Source of the DNA: an uncultured Bacteroidales bacterium
GTDB lineage: Bacteria > Bacteroidota > Bacteroidia > Bacteroidales > UBA932
Assembly (NCBI GenBank): GCA_944326235.1
Contig: CALVDH010000013.1
Span: forward strand, 1-64,000
Length of the DNA stretch: 64,000 nucleotides
Direction: 5' to 3'
The translations under genes and the position numbers were made by a program. Position 1 is the first letter of the stretch. The number at the start of each line of letters is the position of its first letter. Shown here one piece after another: positions 52,612 to 62,705 of this stretch. The notes below the pieces were generated by a model, which had not been told where the DNA came from, did no database searches, and worked only from the letters and a program-made list of their open reading frames with translations.

Positions 52612-53844
52612 ATGATTGATCCGAAAATGTACGTACTTCGCAGACGTGTGCTGCTCGAAAAGATTCTTCACAACAGCATGACCGGAGGAGTGCTCCTCCT
52701 TATATGCGCCGTGGTGGCAGTGATGGCGGCCAATGTGCCGGCACTCGGATGGCTCCACCGCTTCTGGGACATCAGACTGGGATTCTCCTTCGGAGAGTTC
52801 TCGTTCGACATGCCCGTGCGGCAGTGGGTGGACGATGTGCTCATGGCCGTGTTCTTCTTCTCTGTGGGCCTGGAGATCAAGAGGGAACTTCTGGTCGGCG
52901 AGCTGTCCACCATGAAGAAGGCCATGCTGCCCATGTTCGCCGCCCTGGGCGGGATGGTGTTTCCGGCCCTCATCTATACCTACTTCAATGCCGGTACGCC
53001 TTCAGCCGCCGGCTGGGGCATACCCATGGCCACCGACATCGCCTTTGCCATAGGTGTCCTGTCGCTTCTGGGAAACCGCTGCCCCGTAGGCCTCAAGGTG
53101 CTGCTGGTGGCGCTCGCCGTCGTGGACGACATAGGCGCTATCATAGTGCTGGCCGTGTTCTATCCCTCCCATGACATCCACCTTATTTACCTGATATACG
53201 CGGCGGTGACAGTCCTGGCCCTGCTGGCGCTCAACAGAGCCGGAATACGCAGCCTGCTGTTCTATCTCATCCTCGGGGCCGTGCTCTTCATCTTCGTATT
53301 CAAGTCGGGAGTGCACGCCACTATTGCCGGTGTTATCCTGGCCATGACCATTCCCGCGAAGACATCCAAGGACGACATCAGGGCATTCACCGGACCGGAC
53401 TCTCCGCTCGGAAAACTGGAAACAGCCCTGCATCCCTGGGTCAATTTCCTTATTATGCCTATATTTGCGCTCGCAAATGCCGGAGTGGTGATAGACCCCT
53501 CATCCCTGGGACAGGGAACGATGCCGGCGGTGATACCCGGAGTATTCTTCGGACTGCTGCTGGGCAAGCCTCTGGGAATCTTCGTTTTCAGCTGGCTGGC
53601 GGTCAAACTCGGCCTGGCCGGTAAGCCTGAGGGGACACGATGGATACAGATTCTGGCTCTGGGAATACTCGGCGGTATAGGCTTTACGATGTCCATATTC
53701 ATCGACAACCTGGCTTTTACCGACCCGGCGATGATCAATGCCGGCAAGCTGGCCATCCTCGCCACTTCGTTCCTGGCTGCCTGCCTCGGCGTTGCGGCAC
53801 TATATTTGACGACAAAGAAAACAGATAAAAACAATGTCATTTAA
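52612..53844 (+). CDS. nhaA: Na+/H+ antiporter NhaA
   Basis: A 410-residue sodium/proton antiporter with about twelve helices. The ion-binding Asp pair is in LAVVDDIGAIIVLAVFY near residue 170. IPMATDIAFAIGVLSLLG near 140 and GIGFTMSIFIDNLAF near 350 are the other NhaA signatures. Its stop precedes the FKBP start by 1 base. Confidence 0.96.
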   Translation: MIDPKMYVLRRRVLLEKILHNSMTGGVLLLICAVVAVMAANVPALGWLHRFWDIRLGFSFGEFSFDMPVRQWVDDVLMAVFFFSVGLEIKRELLVGELSTMKKAMLPMFAALGGMVFPALIYTYFNAGTPSAAGWGIPMATDIAFAIGVLSLLGNRCPVGLKVLLVALAVVDDIGAIIVLAVFYPSHDIHLIYLIYAAVTVLALLALNRAGIRSLLFYLILGAVLFIFVFKSGVHATIAGVILAMTIPAKTSKDDIRAFTGPDSPLGKLETALHPWVNFLIMPIFALANAGVVIDPSSLGQGTMPAVIPGVFFGLLLGKPLGIFVFSWLAVKLGLAGKPEGTRWIQILALGILGGIGFTMSIFIDNLAFTDPAMINAGKLAILATSFLAACLGVAALYLTTKKTDKNNVI

Positions 53845-53845
53845 A

Positions 53846-54568
53846 ATGAAAAGATTTGCAATTGTAATCGCCGCCTCATGTGCGGCAGTACTCGCGCTCT
53901 CATCCTGCGCAGGAACTTACCAGAAGGGCAACAGGGCCCCCGAAATTTCGTCGGCGGACATCGACACGGTCAGCTATGCCCTCGGCATGTACTATGGAAA
54001 GATGATGACCAGCTCACCGTTCGGCGAGGTGGATCTCGGACAGCTCAGGAAAGGATTCATGGACGTGCTCGAAGGCAATGAGACCATGCTTGACGAGACC
54101 AAGCTGAGCATGATTATCCAGAGTCATCTGATGGTGCAGTCGGCATATCAGGCCGAGCGTACCCTCGAGGAGGGCAATGAGTTCCTGGCGGCCAACAAGG
54201 AGAAGGAAGGCGTGGTGGAGACTGAGAGCGGCCTGCAGTATATCATCGAGACCGAAGGTACCGGAGCCGCACCCGGCCCCAAGGATACCGTGGAGGTGAA
54301 TTATGAGGGCCGTCTGCTCGACGGAACAGTCTTCGACTCTTCCTATGAGAGAGGCGAGACCACCACATTCCCCCTCAACAGAGTGATCAAGGGCTGGGGC
54401 GAGGGCCTCACATATATTAAGGAAGGCGGCAAGATCCGTCTCTTCATCCCCTCTGACCTTGGATACGGCCAGCGCGGTACCGGTCCCATCCCCGGCAACA
54501 GCGTTCTGATCTTCGACGTGGAGCTTATCAAGGTTTCCAAGGCAGTCGAGGAACCCGAGAAGAAATAG
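53846..54568 (+). CDS. FKBP-type peptidyl-prolyl isomerase lipoprotein
   Basis: A 240-residue lipoprotein. Signal peptide MKRFAIVIAASCAAVLALSSC ends at a lipobox Cys. The N-terminal helical FKPA-like dimerisation part spans about 25-115, then the FKBP domain (VNYEGRLLDGTVFDSSYERG, LFIPSDLGYGQRG, LIFDVELIKV). It probably helps folding of envelope proteins. An ATG at 53834 would add four residues overlapping nhaA. Next gene 15 bases downstream. Confidence 0.92.
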   Translation: MKRFAIVIAASCAAVLALSSCAGTYQKGNRAPEISSADIDTVSYALGMYYGKMMTSSPFGEVDLGQLRKGFMDVLEGNETMLDETKLSMIIQSHLMVQSAYQAERTLEEGNEFLAANKEKEGVVETESGLQYIIETEGTGAAPGPKDTVEVNYEGRLLDGTVFDSSYERGETTTFPLNRVIKGWGEGLTYIKEGGKIRLFIPSDLGYGQRGTGPIPGNSVLIFDVELIKVSKAVEEPEKK

Positions 54569-54583
54569 TAAACGCACAGGACT

Positions 54584-56827
54584 ATGAACAAGAGGAGTAT
54601 AATCATCTGTACGGCAGTCGTAGTGCTGCTGCTCGCGGGTATCGGCTGGCTCTTTTTCTCCCTGTTTTTCGGAGACGAGGGTACTGCTGTCAGGACTGAC
54701 CGGCTGACTGACGGAGTGGAGGCTGTCCCGTCCGATGCGATATTCCTCTTCGAGGCCGGAGCCCTGTCGGAAATAGAAAGACTGACCGACGACGGGAGTG
54801 CCCTCGGCAGACTGCTGGGGTGCATTCCCGACGCTGCGTCAGAATGGGAGGCCGCTCTTTCCATGCACTATTCCAGCAAGAACGCGGTCTCGCCCCTGCT
54901 GGTTCTCTCCCTGCCCGGGGATGAGGACGCCGGGGCATTCATGGACCGGATACTCAGAGAGTGCGGCGGTGTTGTGGACAAGCGTTACGGCTCGGTCACC
55001 GTCCATAAGTCCGCAGTACCGGACGCCTCGTTCGCGGTGTACGGTCATTTTCTCATAGCAAGTCCCTCGCTTGTGATCGTCGAGTCGTCCCTGAGGCATC
55101 TGGAGACAGGAACCTCCATCAAGGACGATCCCCTGTATTCCAGAATAGCCGGGGTTACCTCCGGGAGAGGCGTGCTGCATGTCAGCTTCAGCAACCTGGG
55201 AAAACTGTTCTCCGGAGCGGCCGGAACCGGGTATGTGAAGTATGCCTCATTTTTCCAGAGTTTCGCCGACTGGGGCGCTTTCGGAGAAGGTGACGGGAAT
55301 TCCCCGCTGTCCTTTGACGGCAGGGTTCTGAGCGTGCGCTCGGGGGAGAACTTCTCCGATGTCCTGCTTACCCAGAGGGGCAGGAAGCCCGAGGCATTTG
55401 CAGTGGCGCCCTATACTTCCTCCTATGTCCTGACCCTTCCCCTGACGTCCTATCCTGACTACATCAGGGCCTATAACTCATATATCGCGGCCATGGGGCA
55501 GAAAAAGGACTATGACTATGTCAATGCCGTGCTGCCTTCCGGCGGTGAGGGCGGCGTGACGACCTCCAAGTTCGTGGAGTCGTTGGGATTGAGCGAGATA
55601 GCGGTGTTCTCGGCAAATTTTGAAGGAATAGGGGAAAGGAAGGTCCTGGCCATGAGAAGCCGGAATACGGCGGCAATGGGCAGTCATGACACTCCCGTCA
55701 GCGCATACCGTTTCAAAGGGTATGTGCCGGCCCTGCTGGGAAAGGTCTTCACCCCCTCCTCCGAGGAGTGCTGGTGTGCCGTAGGGGAGTGGATTCTCGT
55801 CGGAGGCAAGGATGAAATAACCTCTATTCAGAAGGAATGGGCCCAGGGCACGTATTTCTCTCTGGCAGATTACATCGCGCAGACTCCAGCCGCCGACGAG
55901 CTCAGGGAACTCTCCTGCCTGTCCCTGATGGTCAATCTGGGACGGTATGCCGATACTCTGACATCCTTCCTCAGGAAGCCTTATGCCGGGACGCTGAGGC
56001 AGCATCTGGGCAATTCCAATTTTGAGCTCCTCTCGGTCAATATGCTCAAGGTAAGCAACTCTCTGGGCATAAGGTCGTCCGTCTACCGGGAGAATCTGGC
56101 CGCCCTGCCGCAGCCGAAGGGAGTGGCAGACGGAGAAGTACCTGCGGTCGTGGAGGATGTGCCGGTGACTGTGCCGGAAGGACCCTTCCCGGTCAAGAAT
56201 TTTATCGACGGCTCTACCAATTACCTGGAGCAGCTGGACAACCATGACATACGTCTGCTCAACAGTTCCCGCCGTCCGGTATGGACCGTCAAGTTCGACA
56301 AGCCGCTCTGCGGGACGGTGAGGCAGATAGACTATCTCAAGAACAATAAGCTGCAGATGCTCTTCGGAGCCGGGGAGAGCATCCACCTGCTGGACCGTCT
56401 GGGACGGACAGTGGGACGGTTCCCCATAAGTCTGGGCAAGGAGATACTTCTCGGCCCCGACGTGTATGATTTCAAGGGCAATAAGGATTATACCCTGATG
56501 GTGCTGCATACTGACAATACTCTGGTGCAGTACGATATAGACGGCAAGCCGCTTCCCGGCTGGAAGCCGGTGACTCTGGCGGAGCGCATAATCTCCCTGC
56601 CGGAGCCGCTGACTGTCGGAGACGGCAGGTACTGGGTGGTGAGGACTTCCTACCAGACCCTGATATACCGTGCGGATGGCACGATATGTGCTGATTTCAG
56701 CAAGAAACGCAAACTGACCAGGGATACGCAGGTCGAGCCGCTGTCCTCCCATGAGGTGGGAGTCACCACGGCGGACGGACGTGCGATGGTCCTGGACCTG
56801 AACGACGGTTCGTTCAGAAAACGATAG
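54584..56827 (+). CDS. Large membrane-anchored envelope protein of unknown function
   Basis: A 747-residue protein. One N-terminal membrane helix (about residues 6-29) anchors a large outside region. The first half (about 40-520) resembles DUF3352-like repeats: VPSDAIFLFEAGALSEIERL, SVTVHKSAVPDASFAVYGHFLIAS. After a Pro/Val linker (about 515-545) the second half (about 550-747) looks beta-propeller-like, with repeated strands (LLNSSRRPVWTVKFDKPLCG; LQMLFGAGESIHLLDRLGR). I do not recognise a characterised function. It sits between FKBP and DUF4834 genes, an envelope-type neighbourhood. Confidence 0.78.
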   Translation: MNKRSIIICTAVVVLLLAGIGWLFFSLFFGDEGTAVRTDRLTDGVEAVPSDAIFLFEAGALSEIERLTDDGSALGRLLGCIPDAASEWEAALSMHYSSKNAVSPLLVLSLPGDEDAGAFMDRILRECGGVVDKRYGSVTVHKSAVPDASFAVYGHFLIASPSLVIVESSLRHLETGTSIKDDPLYSRIAGVTSGRGVLHVSFSNLGKLFSGAAGTGYVKYASFFQSFADWGAFGEGDGNSPLSFDGRVLSVRSGENFSDVLLTQRGRKPEAFAVAPYTSSYVLTLPLTSYPDYIRAYNSYIAAMGQKKDYDYVNAVLPSGGEGGVTTSKFVESLGLSEIAVFSANFEGIGERKVLAMRSRNTAAMGSHDTPVSAYRFKGYVPALLGKVFTPSSEECWCAVGEWILVGGKDEITSIQKEWAQGTYFSLADYIAQTPAADELRELSCLSLMVNLGRYADTLTSFLRKPYAGTLRQHLGNSNFELLSVNMLKVSNSLGIRSSVYRENLAALPQPKGVADGEVPAVVEDVPVTVPEGPFPVKNFIDGSTNYLEQLDNHDIRLLNSSRRPVWTVKFDKPLCGTVRQIDYLKNNKLQMLFGAGESIHLLDRLGRTVGRFPISLGKEILLGPDVYDFKGNKDYTLMVLHTDNTLVQYDIDGKPLPGWKPVTLAERIISLPEPLTVGDGRYWVVRTSYQTLIYRADGTICADFSKKRKLTRDTQVEPLSSHEVGVTTADGRAMVLDLNDGSFRKR

Positions 56828-56840
56828 TGATAGAATTAGT

Positions 56841-57074
56841 ATGTTCAGTCTTATAATGACATTCATCATAGGTGCGCTGGTGCTCATAGTCGCCTTGCCG
56901 CTCCTCTTCCTCAAGGTTCTCCACGGACGCATCCGCAATATCGGGCGCCGCAGGGAAAACCGCGAGGGCGAGGTGACGGTGTCCGGCCAGGACGCTACTG
57001 CCGGTGAGAAGATAATCGGGGACCACGTAGGAGAGTATGTGGACTTCGAGGAGGTGGATGACAGGAAGAAATAG
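56841..57074 (+). CDS. DUF4834 family small membrane protein
   Basis: A 77-residue protein. One N-terminal membrane helix (about residues 3-27) is followed by a basic patch (HGRIRNIGRRREN) and an acidic end (GEYVDFEEVDDRKK). Matches the DUF4834 pattern of Bacteroidota. It has 13 bases to the gene before and 18 to the ABC transporter after. Function unknown. Confidence 0.78.
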   Translation: MFSLIMTFIIGALVLIVALPLLFLKVLHGRIRNIGRRRENREGEVTVSGQDATAGEKIIGDHVGEYVDFEEVDDRKK

Positions 57075-57092
57075 ATTTAGCAGAGATTACCG

Positions 57093-58919
57093 ATGAGCGC
57101 CTTTAAACGTATCCTTTCCTATGCCAGACCCTACAGCCGTTTTTGGCCGGGATATCTGGCTTTCTCCATATTGTCCGTAATATTCGGCGTGGTCAACTAT
57201 GCCCTGATCAAGCCTCTGCTGGAGGTCCTGTTTGACCCGGACGCAGTGGAGAAGTTCTCGGCCATGCCGGAATTTTCCCTGACGGTGGATTATTTCTACG
57301 GAGTGTTCCAGTACTACCTTACCAGGATCCTGGAGGCCAGCGGCCCTCTCAAAGGACTGATGTTCGTGTGCGTGGTGCTGATCATCACCTCTTTCCTGTC
57401 CAACCTGACCAGGTTCCTCTCCCAGAAGATACTGGTCAACATGAAGACATACGTGATGAAGAACATCCGCACCGACCTGTTCAACAAGATAACCCGTCTC
57501 AACGTCGATTATTTCAAGCAGAAGCGTACCGGCGACATCCTCTCCAGCGTCTCCAATGACGTCAACGAGGTGCAGAACAGCGTGGCGAGCAGTTTCCACA
57601 TCCTCTTCCGGGAGCCGCTGCTTATCATAGGTTTCCTGATAGGCCTGTTCTACATGTCGCCCAAGCTGACCATACTCACGCTCATAACGCTGCCCATCTC
57701 CGCCTTCGTCATAGGAGCCGTGACCCGCAAGCTCAAGCGCGGCGCTACGCGGACCCAGGCACTGATGGGGCAGATCATCAGCCACTTCGAGGAAGCCATC
57801 TCGGGCGTGAGGATCATCAAGGCCTTCAACGCCCAGAAATACGTGCGCGACCATTTCGACCGCACCAACGAGGAGCACAAGAACGTGAGCCGGGCCATGT
57901 ACACCCGTCAGGAACTGGCCTCGCCCCTGTCCGAGTTCCTGGGCATATCGGTGGCCGCGGCCGTCCTCTTTTACGGCGGTATCCTGCAGATGAAGGGCGA
58001 ACTGGGCATGAGTCTCTCGGGATTCATCGTCTACATTGCCTTCTACTGGCGGGTGCTGGAGCCGTCGAAGGCCATAGCGGCGGCTTACTCCAATGTGCAG
58101 AAGGGCCTGGTGTCAGGCAACAGGATATTCGCCATCCTCGACGCCGAACCTTCCATCTGCAAGGCTGATAACCCGGTGCACATATCGGAGTTCAAGGAGT
58201 CCGTCGAGTACCGTCACGTGTCCTTCAAGTATTCTACGGACTATGTGCTCAAGGATATCAGCATCACCATCCCCAAGGGCAGGATGGTGGCAGTCGTAGG
58301 CCCCTCCGGAGCCGGTAAGTCCACTTTGGCCGACCTGCTGCCCAGGTTCTACGATGTCACTGACGGCGGTATCTTCATAGACGGTACGGATATCCGGCAG
58401 TATTATCCCAAGGAACTCATCTCCCTGATGGGCATCGTGACCCAGGAGGCGATACTGTTCAACGATACTGTCCGCAACAACATCACCTTCGGAATGGATG
58501 ACGTGCCCGATGAGGATGTCATCCGTGCGGCCAGAATCGCCAACGCTCATGAGTTCATCACCCAGATGCCTGAGGGTTATGACACCAACATCGGGGACCG
58601 CGGCGGCAAGCTTTCCGGCGGTCAGCGGCAGAGAATCGCCATCGCCCGGGCGGTGCTCAAGAACCCCCCGATCCTCATCCTGGACGAGGCCACCTCGGCC
58701 CTCGACACCGAGAGCGAGCGTCTGGTGCAGGATGCCCTCACCAAACTGATGGAAAACCGTACCTCCATCGTCATCGCCCACCGTCTCTCCACCATCCAGC
58801 ATGCCGACGAGATACTCGTCATGAAGGAAGGCCGTATCGTGGAGAGAGGCTCCCACTCGGAGCTGCTGGCCTCCGGCGGGCTCTACTCGCACCTGTGCGA
58901 GATGCAGACATTCAGTTAA
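57093..58919 (+). CDS. ABC transporter, MsbA-like permease-ATPase fusion
   Basis: A 608-residue half-transporter. Six helices in residues 1-330, then the ATPase domain: Walker A GPSGAGKSTLADLL near 408, signature LSGGQRQRIAIARAV near 510, Walker B ILILDEATSAL near 533. Homodimers of this kind flip lipid A precursors or export lipids and drugs. The neighbours (DUF4834, acyl ligase) fit lipid work. Substrate not provable. Confidence 0.93.
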   Translation: MSAFKRILSYARPYSRFWPGYLAFSILSVIFGVVNYALIKPLLEVLFDPDAVEKFSAMPEFSLTVDYFYGVFQYYLTRILEASGPLKGLMFVCVVLIITSFLSNLTRFLSQKILVNMKTYVMKNIRTDLFNKITRLNVDYFKQKRTGDILSSVSNDVNEVQNSVASSFHILFREPLLIIGFLIGLFYMSPKLTILTLITLPISAFVIGAVTRKLKRGATRTQALMGQIISHFEEAISGVRIIKAFNAQKYVRDHFDRTNEEHKNVSRAMYTRQELASPLSEFLGISVAAAVLFYGGILQMKGELGMSLSGFIVYIAFYWRVLEPSKAIAAAYSNVQKGLVSGNRIFAILDAEPSICKADNPVHISEFKESVEYRHVSFKYSTDYVLKDISITIPKGRMVAVVGPSGAGKSTLADLLPRFYDVTDGGIFIDGTDIRQYYPKELISLMGIVTQEAILFNDTVRNNITFGMDDVPDEDVIRAARIANAHEFITQMPEGYDTNIGDRGGKLSGGQRQRIAIARAVLKNPPILILDEATSALDTESERLVQDALTKLMENRTSIVIAHRLSTIQHADEILVMKEGRIVERGSHSELLASGGLYSHLCEMQTFS

Positions 58920-58943
58920 TTGTAAATAACTAAAACCGAAAAT

Positions 58944-60611
58944 ATGGAACAACCTAAATCATTGAACAAAATCATCGAAGCGAGCATCAAGAAAAACTGG
59001 GACTGCCCCGCGCTCTCCGACTACAACGGAGTGACCCTCTACTACCGGGACGTGGCCCGCAGGATTGAGAAGATACATATCATGCTCGAGATGTGCGGAC
59101 TGCAGCGCGGCGACAAGATCGCCATCTGCTCCAGGAACCAGGCCAACTGGGCCGTATCATTCCTGGCCGCCCTGACCTACGGAGCCGTGCCCGTTCCCCT
59201 GCTGCACGAGTTCAAGAGCGGAAACATCTATCATCTGGTGAACCACTCCGAAGCCCGCGTCTTCTTTGTGGGTGACATGGTGTGGGAAGGTCTCTCCCAG
59301 TCGGAGATGCCCGGCCTCGACGCCATCATCCTGATGAACGATTTTTCCCTGCTCTACGCTTCCAATGAGAAGATAACCCATACCCGGGAGCACCTCAACG
59401 AGCTCTTCGGCAAGAAATATCCCCGGAGCTTCCATCCGGACTGTGTAAATTACTACGAGGACTCCCCCGAGGAGCTGGCCATGATCAACTATACCTCCGG
59501 AACTTCCGGATTCTCCAAAGGAGTCATGCTGCCGTACCGTTCCTTGCTCTCGAACGTCCTTTTCGGCTTCGAGGTGCACGGCCATCTGGACAATGCCTCC
59601 AACTGCGTGTCCATGCTCCCCACCGCCCACATGTACGGTATGATGTTCGAGTTCCTGGTGGAGTTCTGCTCCGGCAGCCACGTGCATTTCCTCACCAGAC
59701 TCCCGACCCCCAAGATCATCCTCGACGCCATGGGCTCCGTCAAGCCCGACCTTATCGTGACCGTGCCCCTGGTCATTGAGAAGATTTACAAGAAGAAGCT
59801 CGAGCCTATCATCAACCGCAGGGACATCCGCCTGCTGCTCAGGCTTCCCGTCATTGACGAGAAGATACTCAAGAAGATCAACAACCAGCTCGACGAGGCC
59901 TTCGGCGGCAAGTTCGACGAGGTGATTATCGGAGGTGCAGCCTTCAACCGCGAGGCCGAGGCATTCTTCCGCCGTATCGGATTCCGATTCACCGTGGGCT
60001 ACGGCATGACAGAGTGCGGCCCCATCATCACCTACGCCCGCTGGAACCAGACCAAACTCTACTCCTGCGGCAAGGCGGCTCCGAGGATGCAGGTGATGAT
60101 AGACTCTACCGATCCGGCCAACATACCCGGCGAGATTCTCGTAAAAGGAGACAATGTCTTCCTGGGCTACTACAAGAATGAGGAGGCTACAGCCGAGGTA
60201 TTTACCGAGGACGGATGGTTCCGTACCGGTGACATGGGCGTGATAGACTCCGACGGATTCCTCTTCATCAAGGGACGCTGCAAGAGCATGATTCTCGGCC
60301 CCTCCGGACAGAATATCTACCCCGAGGAAATAGAGGGCGAGATCAACAACATGCCTTACGTAATCGAGTCCCTCGTCATTGAGGACAACGGCGGACTCCG
60401 GGCTCTGGTATATCCTGATTCCGAGATGGCCGCTGCAGACGGACTCTCCAAGGACGAGCTGTTGGCCAGGATACAGCAGAGCGTCAAGGAGATGAACGCC
60501 CATCAGCCCAACTACTGCAAGGTGGGAGCAGTCGAGCTCTTCCCCGAGGAGTTCGAGAAGACCCCCAAGAAGAGCATCAAGAGATATCTCTATCAGAGAA
60601 CCAACAACTAG
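58944..60611 (+). CDS. AMP-binding acyl ligase (long-chain acyl-CoA synthetase-like)
   Basis: A 555-residue adenylate-forming enzyme. P-loop YTSGTSGFSKGVMLPY near residue 178, GYGMTECGP near 352, and TGDMGVIDSDGFLFIKGRCKSMI near 430. The catalytic Lys is in TPKKSIKRY near the end. It activates a carboxylate, probably fatty acid, to acyl-AMP then acyl-CoA or acyl-ACP. 24 bases after the ABC transporter gene. Confidence 0.92.
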   Translation: MEQPKSLNKIIEASIKKNWDCPALSDYNGVTLYYRDVARRIEKIHIMLEMCGLQRGDKIAICSRNQANWAVSFLAALTYGAVPVPLLHEFKSGNIYHLVNHSEARVFFVGDMVWEGLSQSEMPGLDAIILMNDFSLLYASNEKITHTREHLNELFGKKYPRSFHPDCVNYYEDSPEELAMINYTSGTSGFSKGVMLPYRSLLSNVLFGFEVHGHLDNASNCVSMLPTAHMYGMMFEFLVEFCSGSHVHFLTRLPTPKIILDAMGSVKPDLIVTVPLVIEKIYKKKLEPIINRRDIRLLLRLPVIDEKILKKINNQLDEAFGGKFDEVIIGGAAFNREAEAFFRRIGFRFTVGYGMTECGPIITYARWNQTKLYSCGKAAPRMQVMIDSTDPANIPGEILVKGDNVFLGYYKNEEATAEVFTEDGWFRTGDMGVIDSDGFLFIKGRCKSMILGPSGQNIYPEEIEGEINNMPYVIESLVIEDNGGLRALVYPDSEMAAADGLSKDELLARIQQSVKEMNAHQPNYCKVGAVELFPEEFEKTPKKSIKRYLYQRTNN

Positions 60612-60628
60612 TTTATTTTCAGAACAAT

Positions 60629-61051
60629 ATGACCAAACAGGAACAGTTTGACCGCAGCTATCTGGAAATGGCCAGGGTATGGGCGAAGAACTCCTACTGC
60701 ACGCGCAGGAAGGTGGGCGCCCTGCTGGTCAAGGACCGGATGATCATCTCGGACGGCTTCAACGGGACCCCCTCCGGTTTCGAGAACATCTGCGAGGATC
60801 CCGCAACAGGCAAGACCAAGCCCTATGTGCTGCACGCCGAGGCCAACGCCATCACCAAGGTGGCCAAGTCGGGGAACAACAGCCAGGGAGCGACCCTCTA
60901 TGTCACCGACGCGCCCTGTCTGGAGTGCGCCAAGCTCATTATCCAGGCCGGAATCAAGCGGGTGGTCTACGTCATCGAGTACAGTGTGCGCGACGGTATC
61001 GAACTGCTCCGCAGGGCCGGAATCGAGGTCTGCAAATATGATATGCCGTAG
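60629..61051 (+). CDS. Deoxycytidylate (dCMP) deaminase family protein
   Basis: A 140-residue zinc deaminase. HAEAN near residue 71 and PCLECAK near 98 supply the zinc ligands and catalytic Glu. Converts dCMP to dUMP for dTTP synthesis; length and motifs fit the ComEB/dCMP deaminase type. Between the acyl ligase and CtpA genes, with 2 bases to the latter. Confidence 0.92.
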   Translation: MTKQEQFDRSYLEMARVWAKNSYCTRRKVGALLVKDRMIISDGFNGTPSGFENICEDPATGKTKPYVLHAEANAITKVAKSGNNSQGATLYVTDAPCLECAKLIIQAGIKRVVYVIEYSVRDGIELLRRAGIEVCKYDMP

Positions 61052-61053
61052 CC

Positions 61054-62652
61054 ATGCCTGAACCTGACAGACTGAAGATACTTAGAAACGTCCTCTGGGC
61101 CCTGATTCTGCTCATGACCGGGGGAATCATTGCCAATCTCATGAACCGTAGGACAGAGCGTCAGACCATGCTGGACTCCGGTCACGGCTGGGACAAAGTC
61201 AGGCTGGTGCTGGAGCAGATAGAGCAGAACTATGTGGACAGCATCGACTACGACAAGGTGACAGAGGACATCCTGCCGCTTATACTCCGCGAGCTGGACC
61301 CGCACTCGGTCTACCTGCCGCCCAAGAGCCTGGAGGAGGCCAACGCCGAACTGGAAGGCAACTTCGACGGCATCGGAGTGACATTCAACGTGCCGGAGGA
61401 TACAGCCATCATCATCAGCGTGATAACCGGCGGACCCTCCGAGCGGGCCGGACTGCTTTCCGGGGACCGGATCATAGCGGTGGACGGACGGACCGTGGCC
61501 GGCGTGAAGATCAACCAGGACTCCCTGGTCGGCATGCTCAAGGGAGTCTCCGGCTCAGTCGTGCACCTGGACATCATGCGCGACCGGGAGATGGTGGAAT
61601 TCGACGTGACCCGCGACAAGATACCGGTCAAGAGCATCGACGTGGCCTATATGATAGACGACACGACCGGATACATGAAACTCTCCAAGTTCACCAGAAC
61701 CAGTTATGCCGAGTTTTCGGCGGCTGTGCCTGCCCTGCTGGAGGCCGGCATGACCAGGCTGATATTCGATCTTCGGGACAATACCGGCGGTTATCTGGAC
61801 CAGGCCCTGCTGCTGTCCAATGAGTTCCTGCCTGCAGGAAGCCTGATCGTCTATATGGAGGGAGCCCACCGTCCGCGTCAGAACTTCTACGCCGACGGCA
61901 CCGGGCAGTGTCAGGACATCCGGCTGTCCGTGCTGGTCAACGAGGGCAGCGCCTCTTCCAGCGAGATATTCGCCGGAGCCATGCAGGACAATGACCGGGC
62001 TGTCATCTACGGCCGCAGGACCTACGGCAAGGGCATGGTGCAGGAACCCATCTTCTTTACCGACAATTCCGGTATCCGTCTGACCGTGGCGCGTTTCTAT
62101 ACCGCTACCGGGAGGTGCATCCAGAAGCCTTACGTGCCCGGCGATGACCTGGGCTATGTCTACGATATCTATGAGAGATACGAGCACGGTGAGATGACCA
62201 GCGCCGACAGCATAGTCCGCAACGATTCCCTGCGCTATGAGACGCCCAAGGGCAAGGTAGTCTACGGCGGAGGCGGTATCATCCCCGATGTATTCGTGCC
62301 TGTGGATACGGTAGGGGTGACCGACCTGCTGGTGCGTATCAACCGTCAGGCCCTGGCTGTCAAGTATTCGTCGGAAGTCGCTGATAAGTACCGCTCATCC
62401 CTGCGTCAGGTGAAGACGCTGGATGATCTCAACGCACTGCTGGACAGCATGGATCTCGAGGCCGGTTTCCTGTCCTATCTCTCCCGCTGCGGAGTCGGTG
62501 TGGACCGCCGTCAGTGGGCTGTCTCCGGCGACATCGTCCTCGTCCAGCTCCGCGCCCTCGTCGGCCGCTACTCCCCCCTGGACGACCGCGCCTTCTATCC
62601 CATCATCGCCGCGATCGACAATGTCATACAGGCGGCCGTGGCCCCGCAGTAA
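61054..62652 (+). CDS. C-terminal processing peptidase, S41/CtpA family
   Basis: A 532-residue periplasmic serine protease. A signal-anchor helix near residues 10-30, a PDZ domain (about 90-180: GIGVTFNVPEDTAIIISVI), then the protease core with catalytic Ser in NEGSASSSEIFAGA near 295 and Lys in GKGMVQEPI near 322. A C-terminal helical part follows. It trims envelope proteins. A few bases of its end (GGCGGCCGT ... CGCCTTTA) are repeated just past the stop. Confidence 0.93.
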   Translation: MPEPDRLKILRNVLWALILLMTGGIIANLMNRRTERQTMLDSGHGWDKVRLVLEQIEQNYVDSIDYDKVTEDILPLILRELDPHSVYLPPKSLEEANAELEGNFDGIGVTFNVPEDTAIIISVITGGPSERAGLLSGDRIIAVDGRTVAGVKINQDSLVGMLKGVSGSVVHLDIMRDREMVEFDVTRDKIPVKSIDVAYMIDDTTGYMKLSKFTRTSYAEFSAAVPALLEAGMTRLIFDLRDNTGGYLDQALLLSNEFLPAGSLIVYMEGAHRPRQNFYADGTGQCQDIRLSVLVNEGSASSSEIFAGAMQDNDRAVIYGRRTYGKGMVQEPIFFTDNSGIRLTVARFYTATGRCIQKPYVPGDDLGYVYDIYERYEHGEMTSADSIVRNDSLRYETPKGKVVYGGGGIIPDVFVPVDTVGVTDLLVRINRQALAVKYSSEVADKYRSSLRQVKTLDDLNALLDSMDLEAGFLSYLSRCGVGVDRRQWAVSGDIVLVQLRALVGRYSPLDDRAFYPIIAAIDNVIQAAVAPQ

Positions 62653-62705
62653 CGCCTTTATAGGCGGCCGTCACCACGCGGTTGCACGCAGCAGCGCCTT
62701 TTACC

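Noticed and set aside
55478..56938. 486-codon open frame on the minus strand
   Set aside because: Antisense to the 747-residue envelope gene and DUF4834; no domain and shadow-like composition.
59157..60503. 448-codon open frame on the minus strand
   Set aside because: Antisense to the acyl ligase with intact motifs; rich in His/Val/Glu as shadows are.
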